Assembly: GCA_949358305.1 (NCBI GenBank) | Contig: OX442320.1 | Span: forward strand, 8,138,259 to 8,202,258 | Direction: 5' to 3' | DNA: 64,000 bases | Origin: Strigamia acuminata | Taxonomy: Eukaryota; Arthropoda; Chilopoda; Geophilomorpha; Linotaeniidae | Shown: positions 11,802 to 20,248 of the stretch, piece after piece | Layout: the number at the start of each line of letters is the position of its first letter | Position numbering within the stretch: the stretch's first letter is position 1 | Translations under genes and position numbers: made by a program | The notes under the pieces: generated by a model | Seen by the model: the letters and a program-made list of their open reading frames with translations, nothing else | The model's database searches: none | Told to the model about the DNA's origin: nothing

Positions 11802-13683
11802 TTATTTACACATTGCCTTTTCGTTTCTCCCGGCCGACTCGATCGACTTCTCGTAAAAAAGCACGTACGCCGGCTCGGCTGACACCTGGCTAAACGGCAC
11901 CTCCTGCACTTCCGTATCGGACGTCATGTACCACGAGTTGTTGTTCGACGGACCGCGGCGGTAAGTCACGAAATGGCCGGAAAAAACATCACCCAAGTGT
12001 ACAATTACCGCTTGTAATTGATACAGATTCCGTACTGATTTAATCGCAGATCTGAAACGAGAAAAAAAATATTGAAATACATTTTTATTTTACATTTTTA
12101 TTCTTTATATTTTTTACCCTTCGCTCATTTTTTGCATTAAAAACGAATTTGAATTCAATTGAGTAAAAGATGTGGGAAGAGATTCTTGCAGTTTGACGCC
12201 CGCGTTGTTAACGCTGCCGCCGACTAAGGTTTTAAAGATCCCGGCGTTCATTTGGGGGTTTTGATGCTTGTACATGAAGTCATCCATGATGAGGTACTCG
12301 GGGTAAGTCACATGATCGAAGCGTTTCATCGGCATTCCGTTTTGAAGCCACACAGTGCGTTGGATGTGGATGCATAAGTTGATGGGCAACTTGAGATGGA
12401 AAAACGTCAATAAATATTTTTAAATTAAGCTCGATTGAAATAATTACTCGAGCGATTGTAAGTTGTTTTAAAAACGACGTGGGTTTGGATTTGGCAGTTA
12501 TTTTCTGACATTTCTCGCACTCGACGTTGGAAACGACTTCGGATATCACAAAATGTTGGAGGCAGTTATAGAGCGTCATTTGTCCCTAGAAATTCATGTT
12601 CTATGTTAATTATTCATCGTTTTCGTTCAAATATTTACCAAATTGGAAGCAGGCATTGGTAGAGATAAACTGTCGAAAGTGTCGCATTTAACGGGACACT
12701 TTTATATAGAAATATTTTTAAATTAAGCTTAAATTAAAAAAAAAATTATTTTAAATTTTTACTTTATAGCCACAATTGCGACACATTAATTGATTCGCTA
12801 AAAGCCCCTTGAACGGCGACTGGGGCATTTGTTCGAAAAGAGCCGGTGTCGTGCAGTCCAATTTAGTTTCCTTAACTTCCCACGTTATTTCCTTCTGTAG
12901 AGAATGTAAATTAAATTTTTTTATACAATAATTATATAAATTTGCAATTTTTTTCTTCTCAAGTTTACATTCATGTTGGAAGCGTCATTTAACGAAGGCG
13001 TCGTTTCCGCTTTGCTGACTTCCTCGTCCAACGTTGAAGACAACACAAAATACAACTCGTGCGCATCCTATTAAAAAGAAATTACAAAACATTATAAAAT
13101 TAAAATCAAATTAAATTCAAATCTTTTTTTGTTTTTTTGACCTGTTCTTCCGCAGAAATCACCCAAAAATTCGCTTTCAGTGAATTAATTACATCGTTTG
13201 GTGTGTAATTCACAGACTCGCATCGCCTCTTGTTGCATAAAACTAAAACAAATCGTAACAAATCAACATACATTAACATACATTAACTCCACCTAATTAC
13301 CCTGCAAAGTTTTAAGTAAAGCCGTGCACAAATACGACGTCGAGCGCTCGTTTTCATCGCTACACTTTTGATTATTTTGGATTTTAGTATTCAACGTTGC
13401 CAACCAAAGCAAAAATGAAGAACACGATGCTAAGGCTTGGAGTACGGCGTTGAGAAAACACGTATTGCCTAAATTAACCAGACCTGGTACGAGACCTATA
13501 AAGATATAAATAAAATGAAAAAGATGGTGGAGAAAACCTTGGCCAATTTTTCGTGGGTGAATTACCTCGACTTCTTCGTTTGCGGACGGTTCTTTGCGAA
13601 CTTGGTCCCCAGAGTATGTAAATACCGGCTAATGCTGCCGCAAGAGAAAGACTAGCAAACGTGAAAATGCGTTCTGTGTCCAT
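11802..13683 (-). CDS. USP30: Ubiquitin carboxyl-terminal hydrolase 30 (mitochondrial deubiquitinase)
   Basis: Nine exons on the minus strand: 13566..13683, 13301..13495, 13142..13242, 12969..13067, 12763..12894, 12639..12698, 12448..12585, 12118..12389, 11802..12051; 454 aa. The N-terminus has a single hydrophobic segment (about 7-26) followed by a basic patch, the outer-membrane anchor expected for USP30. The Cys box is GLVNLGNTCFLNAVLQAL with catalytic Cys about residue 52. A CxxC pair lies in the middle (CRNCGYK). The His box is GDVFSGHFVTYRR (His about 398), ending with YVLFYEK. The family removes ubiquitin from mitochondrial outer-membrane proteins and opposes PINK1/Parkin mitophagy. 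It is shorter than human USP30 (517 aa), with a reduced linker before the His box. It is divergent with the WW/CUE gene, 259 bp apart. Confidence 0.93.
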
Positions 13684-13942
13684 TGGTAACTAAAAATTAA
13701 AAATGATTAAATGAAGCCGATCAGCAAAAAGCCGTCTGCTTCTAAACGACCGCCATATTGTTCTGAGATGCAGTCACGTGGCTTAAAGATTTGTTTTGTT
13801 TTAAATGTTATTAATGCACGGACGATTCACCCTTATTAAATAATAAAATAAACAAATAAACAATATTCTTTAATTATAAAATTAAGAACATCCGGCGATT
13901 ATTGCCATCTGACGGGAGATGAAATAAGGAGCAGATATAAAC
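13684..13942. promoter_or_regulatory. Shared divergent promoter region, USP30 / WW-CUE gene
   Basis: 259 bp between the two start codons. It contains GTCACGTGG (13773-13781; an E-box with a good flank for USF/MITF-type bHLH factors) and CCGCCATATTG (13751-13761; PHO/YY1-like). Motif functions are inferred. Confidence 0.55.
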
Positions 13943-16674
13943 ATGGCGTTGAATCAACCGCTGCCGTCTGGTTGGGAATGTAAAATCGACTCTAGAACAG
14001 GGAGATTGTAAGTATTTATTCCCTTTTACACTATTAAAATTAACAGTTCAATCCATTATTTGGCCGTGTACATTTATTTTAATGAATTACGAATTGTGTC
14101 TGACTTAAACAGACATTTGGGTCAATGGTGCCCATAAATCGCATGCAAAATGACATAAAAGTATTGATCGTGGTTTTGTTTTTACAGTTACTTTATTAAC
14201 CATGCATTGCAATCCACAACTTGGGAGGATCCAAGGATGCACGTGGGAAGCTACGGACCGAATAACCAGGATTTTCCATTTCATAAACAAGTATAATAAA
14301 TAATAATACAAAAATTAAAAACCCAAAAAATTAAAAAAATAATTTTTTCCATTTAATTGACAGGATCCGGGCAGCGCTGTGTTTGAAATGGAAGACCGAC
14401 TTATTAAACGTTTGGCATATCAATTCCCTACGGTCAGTCTCTCGACATTACGCGAAATCGTCCGTAGGTTTGTATTAATTAAAACAAAAAAAAAATATTT
14501 AAAACAAAAAAAAATAAAACCAAATTAACAAACTAACACTTTTTCGGTTTAAGGCATCGGTGGAGGGAATCGGACATTGTGGCCGATTTAATAATCAAAG
14601 GCTACCCACAAGCGCACAAACTGCCCATGTTCAGTACCCGGCCATTTTCCCCGGCCAAAGTGAGCTCGAGCGAGCGCACCGACAGCAAAGCGTCACCGTG
14701 GGGCTCGCCGCAGCTGCGAAGCGCCGTGGCCGTGTCGCAACTGCGCAGCGGACCGATGGGCTCCACGCAGATCTTTGCGCCGCCCGGCTCGCCCCAACTG
14801 CGCATCGGCTCGCCGCAATTGAGAAGTTCGTCCGCGTCGCCGTTGTTGTGGGGACCGACCGGGTCGCCGCAACTCAACGTACGTAACTTGATGGGTTCTC
14901 CACAGATAAGGGGCGATGGCGGAACTGCGTCGCCGCCATCGCGCACCGCCACCTGCTCGCCGCAACCGTCGTCGGTCGCTACCACTAATACAGCTACTGC
15001 CAGACTCTTCTCGCGAGCGGAATTGTCGCCTCCGCCGCAGACGCAAACCTCCTGGTCCCCTAATATTAAGTTACGCTATTTAAAATGCATTTATCCGAAC
15101 GTGGATGAGATGATTCTGTTGGAGTGTCTGCTAAGGTGCTAATTTAACTAACATTATGTTTATTTTATGGTTTTGCTCGCTGAATTGATCTTTTTTGGGG
15201 GAGTTTTTGTTTCTTTTCTTTTATTTTTGGTTTTTTTTTTATTTTGTTTTAGCAGTGACAATAATGTGTTGCATGCTATGGAACAATTGGCAGCTATGGG
15301 GTTTAAGAAGCAGGATACGCCGCCTGCGAGACCCGTGGTTAAACAACAGAGGGACGTTGAACTTGAGAGACCGTCGAGTTCCGTGAAACCAACCTCTCCT
15401 AAACCTATATTGACTGCAGCTGAAAAGCAACGAAGTTCGATAAATAGATGAAAATTATTTGTTTTGTTTGTTTTTATTTTTTATTGTTTTATTTTAGCTC
15501 GTTGTCGCATGTTGGAACAATTCAAAGAAGTGCCAGCCACAGTCATTCTTCTGGCCTTGGAGAGTGTCGATTTTGATGAAGCAAAGACTGTTCAGTTGCT
15601 TAAAAATATCACTCACGATGAGAAGTACAAATGAGATTGAAATGATGAAATTTGTTGAGTAAATGAAGGATTTGTTTTTTGTTAGGTTGCGCGAGGCACA
15701 AGCGAACCAACTGAAACTCGACGCGTCACGAAAAGGTGATTTATTTTAAAAATTTAAAAATTATATTTAGATTTTTATATTTTTTATTTACTTTACAGAT
15801 GCTGGCAGGGACGAGTGAGTGTGCATTGTTTACGTTTTTTTTACGGACTGGCTATTTCCACCCCCTAGAGGGTGAAAATAGAATCGGGGCTATTTCCACC
15901 CCTTTCTGAGAAGCGCATTTGATTGGCTAATTCCACCCACTGTTTTTCATCGTTTTCTTCAAATTCAAGTGTTTTTTATCGTTTTCTTCCATTTCTTGCT
16001 TGATTTTCATCAATTTGTTCCATTACTAGTTTGATTTTCATCGTTTTGTGCAATTAAAAATTGTTTTCATTGTTTTTAATTCCACAAAACGATGAAAATC
16101 AAACTTGAAATGGATCAAAATGATGAAAATCAAACTAGAAATGGAACAAATTGATGAAAATCAAACAAAAAAATGGAAGAAAACGATGAAAAACACACTT
16201 GAATTGTAGTATTTGCGGTATATGCAGAATATCCGGTATTTGCAGAATATGCGGTATTTGCGGTATTACGGTACACCGTTTTTCGATATTTTTGGGAATA
16301 CCGCGGTATTGCCTCGTGAAAAAAATACCGAAAAAAATACCGCGGTACGGTATTACGCTACCGCACACAAGGCTACTGGTACTGTCGATTTAATTAACGC
16401 TGAATTACGACCTCATCTGATTCAATGTATTGAATGTGGAGCTATGTCTCAGTTCCCAGATAAAGGGGTTTTACAGCATACTCTATTAGCATCAGAGAGA
16501 AAAAAGACTGTCTTTTGTACATGCTGAAACCCCTGTAGTCGGCAGATGGTGCAATGTGATCATTGCCACGAGTGGTTTCATACCTCATGTTTAGGACAAT
16601 TCGACATTAATGTTGATAAATGGTATTGTCCTGATAGGTGTGAAACAGCAGTTAATGCACAGGTTGTGAAAGAA

Positions 16675-16705
<31 letters not shown>

Positions 16706-17531
16706 AGCTTCTTTAACATGTTTTTATCAGTCAGTGGAAATAGCCACCAAGATATTTCCACCCTCCAAGGGGGTGGAAATAACTCAAATAAGATATTTCC
16801 ACCCTCCAAAGGGATGGAAATAACTCAAATAAGATATTTCCACCCTCCAAGGGGATGGAAATAGCCTATACCCTATTTTCACCCTCTAGGGGGTGGAAAT
16901 AGCCCAGATTCTGTTTTCACCCTTTAGGGGGTGGAAATAGCCACCGCCTTTTTTTATTTTAGAAATAATTCGTTTTTTAATTTTTAGAGAACCAAAACCT
17001 CCAGTACGTAAAAGCCTAAAACCAAAACTAAAGAAGGATAAAATAATGTACGTTTGATTTAAATGGTTTCAACAGAAGTTTAAAATTAAATAAAGTGATT
17101 TTTTTTAGGGTTACGAGAAGCACATGGACCAAGGAAGATCACATTGCAGGAACCATGTCGCCGCTTAGAGAGGCCGCTAAAGGACCCGCGAAAGGAATGG
17201 CCATAGGACCCGACAAGAGTTTGTTATCAAACAGGTAATTTTGTTTTTGTTTTGTTTATTATTTTTATTGATTTTTGTTTTTAACAGAAATGGAATAATC
17301 GAAAAAGCACACGCTCGGGGACGTGATCCTTCACTCTGCGCAGGATCCAATGCGTTGATGCTTAACGGACAGCGGACGGTGGTCATAATGAAACACGAGC
17401 GGGCCGATGTTCGTGGCAAACAGAAAGAACTTTTCAGCGGACATAAACACGATCTCATTCAGGGCACAATTTACAATTCGTCCAACTCTGCCAGCCCGTT
17501 CTCACCGCGAATTGAACTCAAAGCGAATTGA
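13943..17531 (+). CDS. WW-domain protein with CUE-like ubiquitin-binding region, function not recognised
   Basis: Eleven exons: 13943..14007, 14188..14290, 14364..14467, 14554..15135, 15253..15434, 15498..15624, 15686..15735, 15799..15814, 16988..17047, 17109..17234, 17288..17531; 552 aa. Residues about 7-38 form a complete WW domain (LPSGWE...TTWEDPR, W11, W34, P37). Exon 4 encodes a GC-rich disordered stretch with repeated GSPQLR units. KLRYLKCIYPNVDEMILLECLLRC... (IYPNVDE and the LL pair) looks like a CUE helix bundle, and a second helical segment (MLEQFKEVPATVILLALE) resembles another. The C-terminal ~140 residues are conserved-looking but unknown to me. The donor of exon 5 (A|GTTCGA) is weak, though the frame demands it. 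The 16-bp exon 8 is a microexon. A scaffold linking PPxY partners to ubiquitin is inference. Confidence 0.75.
15961..16206. repeat. Long inverted repeat (hairpin) inside the transposon
   Basis: The left arm (about 15961-16060) and right arm (about 16084-16206) are near-complementary. Both carry GATTTTCATC-type units repeated several times. The transcript could fold into a stem of roughly 90-100 bp. Confidence 0.75.
16360..16677 (+). pseudogene. Decayed PHD-finger fragment in the transposon
   Basis: One frame runs through a TGA at 16525 and on to a TAA at 16675. Around the stop the cysteines follow the PHD pattern: FCTC, then MVQCDHCHEWFHTSC, then WYCPDRCE (C-x-C, C-x2-C, H-x2-C, C-x2-C). Spacing is right apart from the in-frame stop. 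Upstream residues (about 16370-16510) have another CxxC. It looks like the C-terminal tail of a transposon-encoded protein that has died. The parent family is unknown to me. Confidence 0.7.
16678..16706. repeat. (AAAT)n microsatellite
   Basis: About seven copies of AAAT directly after the PHD-fragment stop codon, possibly grown from a poly(A)-like tail. Confidence 0.9.
16753..16942. repeat. Five tandem palindromes TATTTCCACCC...GGGTGGAAATA
   Basis: Five head-to-tail copies, each itself an inverted repeat of about 29 bp with a CCAAGG or CTAGGG centre, spaced about 40-45 bp. Two further copies sit at the left end of the element (15850-15905). They form the subterminal part of the transposon. 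Confidence 0.85.
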
Positions 17532-18451
17532 AATCGGCTGAGTTTTATTCTCGTATTTTGAAAATTTGGAAATATTTTTCTTTTTTAGCAAATTAAATGT
17601 GATTTATCTCAAATTTTGCTGTATAAAATGGTACCTAATTACAATAGTTCAAACTAACGTTTTCTTCCAAGTAATTTGCGTATTTTCTATTAATTATTTT
17701 AGATCTGTTTAATGCCAAGTGAGAAAAATAATATTTTTATATAGTGTGATTTAGTTGTGCCATGTGATAGTTAAATATTCTAGTCGTGCTTCCTTCACTG
17801 TATAAACCGAAGTCAAATTTTGTCTTCCTTTTAGTATTATTTCTCAAAAGTATTAATTAAATGTTTGTAATTTTTTTTTTTTTACTTAGGACTATATTTT
17901 TCTGATTGTTTACATCTTTTTTACGTTAAAACTTCGTTGTGCTATTTCTGTATTTGAGTCAACATATCGTTAAGCTTTTTTGCAGTCATAAATTTAATTT
18001 AGAATCATCGGATTTAATGATAATTGGTTATATAATAAATGATTGCATAAACTGAGCTTAATTATCTCTGATTAGGAACACAGAATCACAAGATTGAAAA
18101 TTTTGTCTGAATGTAATTTAACGTTATATTTAAACCTTAAATAATATTGTTTTTGCGTGTAAAAGAAAGTATTAAATGTCATATTAAATAACAGATGTTT
18201 TTCTAGTGCACGATCGAAATTACAATTCTTAAATAAACAAAGAAACACTTGTCATCGAGTTTGACATTTCCGAGACATTTCGAATCAACATCAACACAAC
18301 CTTGAGTTTATGTCTCTAGATGGCGTTGGATCAATGAGTGAATATCGCGAGCAAAGTGCACGAGAAGGCACCGAATGCTTTTCTGTGCGAGTTGTGGGAT
18401 GTAATTGACTGACATAATTCTATAATCCAGCTGTACTGAAAAATAAACAAT
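17532..18451. other. Intergenic, WW/CUE gene to GLTP
   Basis: AT-rich 3' flank followed by a short promoter zone. CTAGATGGCG (18316-18325) lies about 130 bp before the GLTP start codon. Nothing else is recognised. Confidence 0.55.
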
Positions 18452-19484
18452 ATGTCTGCCTGCAATGGTGATTTGATTCCACAAAGACGAACGTTTTTCG
18501 GCGATCCCGACGAAAGGTATCCGAAAATCTCCGTCGAAGGAAACATCGAAACTCAGCAATTTCTTATTGCATCGAGATTAATTGTGCTTTTATTTGGTAA
18601 TTATAATAAATCGTGTGATTTATTAAATGATTTATTGTATTTTTTAATTGCAGAACGCTTAGGAAAAGCATTCACGCCTGTTAAATATGATGTTAATGGA
18701 AACATTGAAGTATATAAAAACAAACACTTCACTGTAATAGTCGAGTTAATTTGCACTTAAATTTTAGAAAATTCAGAAAGTGTACGACACTAACACGTCT
18801 CAAAACTACTGGTTAAATGATATGATTACGAAGGAGATTCAAAACGATGTGCCAAAAGTGACTATTAATGCTTTGCTGTGGTTAAAACGGTATTTATCGA
18901 TTAATGTGTCGCTCGCTTATCTAAAACAATAAATTGTTTCTTCCTCAGAGCCTTGTCATTCATCCAGATAATATTGCAATCGATAATTGAGGATGCAGAA
19001 TCCAAGAGAGACACCGAAAATTTGACTCCATTTTGCTGGGATGCCTACGAACGAACCTTAAAACCATTCCATTCGTGGGCAGTACAAAAGATTTCATACG
19101 TAGGTTGATTTTTTTTATTATTTATTTTATCAATTTGATTCGCATGTGTCAACAAATGTCAACTTTGACCTTTTGGACCGAATCCGCGTCCCCGAAATAA
19201 TTTGGTGTTGGTGAACTGCGACTAGCAGATAAAAATTACAAATTATAATCAATAAAATGTGGTTTCGTAAAGGTTAATTAATTTTTTGTTTGAAATTCCA
19301 GTTATGTATGCGTGCGATGCCCGGGCGCCGCCACATTTTTCAGATTTTATCTATGGGTCAGGAAAATGTCGACGATTTGGTCGTGAGCGACATGAGGAAT
19401 TTCGTCCACTCGTTAAACTCTAACCTGGATGTGGTGAATAAATTATATCAAGAATACAATTTAGATTCGAACGAAAAGGTATGA
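18452..19484 (+). CDS. Glycolipid transfer protein (GLTP fold)
   Basis: Five exons: 18452..18596, 18654..18709, 18768..18889, 18949..19099, 19302..19484; 218 aa, close to the 209 aa of human GLTP. The GLTP signature is intact. FTPVKYDVNGNIEKI supplies the sugar-binding Asp61, Asn65 and Lys68. NALLWLKRALSFIQ supplies the stacking Trp105. LKPFHSWAVQKI supplies His149. The C-terminus ends in KV, as in other GLTPs. The family moves glycosphingolipids between membranes at the cytosolic face. It is an alpha-helical, intron-rich single-domain protein and I see no missing key residue. Confidence 0.92.
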
Positions 19485-20248
19485 TTTACTCAAATCGACG
19501 AATATCCTTTGAAATCTGTTAAATCAACTCCGTGTTGCATATTTTCTTGTACATAAATTGCTCGTTTTGCAATGATTTTGTTTTAAAACCAGCTATTTTT
19601 TATTTCTATAAAGTTTAAAAAAAAAATATCAACAAAAAAATCGGATGTCATTTATTACACATAGTTATTACGGGATACGAAGTTAAAATGAAAAACCGGC
19701 TAAAAACTAACCCGCTAAAAAGGAATTTATTATGTACTACATTAAATTTAAGAGAGGAAATGCAATTTATAAGCTCCGTAAAACTTACATGTCCCTGAAT
19801 CATTTGTCCCACTTATTGCATTATATTTAGCTCATCGTTCGGTAATATCTCACGAAAGTGGCAGCGATAAAATTACAATTCTTTTTCAAACAAAAGCTGC
19901 ATCAAATTAATTACATTCTATTTCATATTGCATATAATTTTTTTTTGCCATAATACGTTTTTTAAGATAAAATATTTTACTATTATTCTTTTTAAAAATT
20001 GTTATAAAATAATTGCCAAATGTTTTTCAATGCAGCTAATGTTAACGTCAACAATAAAATATTTTAAGATTTCAATAATAATAATAATAATAAGCTTTAG
20101 CGTATGATTTAACATAACAATCACAGCCTCATTGTATGATATCGAAATAAGGAAAGAGATAAATGCATTAAATCGGTTTTAAAATCACAAATGCTGACTA
20201 ATTCAATTAGTTAATGAAGTATACCTATAAAACCAACCAAATGTGGCA
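19485..20248. other. 3' intergenic region, GLTP (+) and pasha (-) convergent
   Basis: AT-rich with a short (AAT)n at about 20073-20091. No gene is supported. Confidence 0.6.

Larger units (their letters stand above)
15850..16942. mobile_element. TIR DNA transposon (about 1.09 kb), non-autonomous, in intron 8 of the WW/CUE gene
   Basis: The left end begins GGCTATTTCCACCCCCTAGA and the right end is its inverted copy (…GGGTGGAAATAGCC). The similarity extends about 60 bp inward on each side (GAATC, then a second TATTTCCACCC block). The element contains, in order, a long inverted repeat (about 15961-16206), a CGGTATT-rich block (16208-16370), a decayed PHD-finger frame, an (AAAT)n tract and five tandem palindromes. 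No target duplication is obvious. The superfamily is not assigned. Confidence 0.75.
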
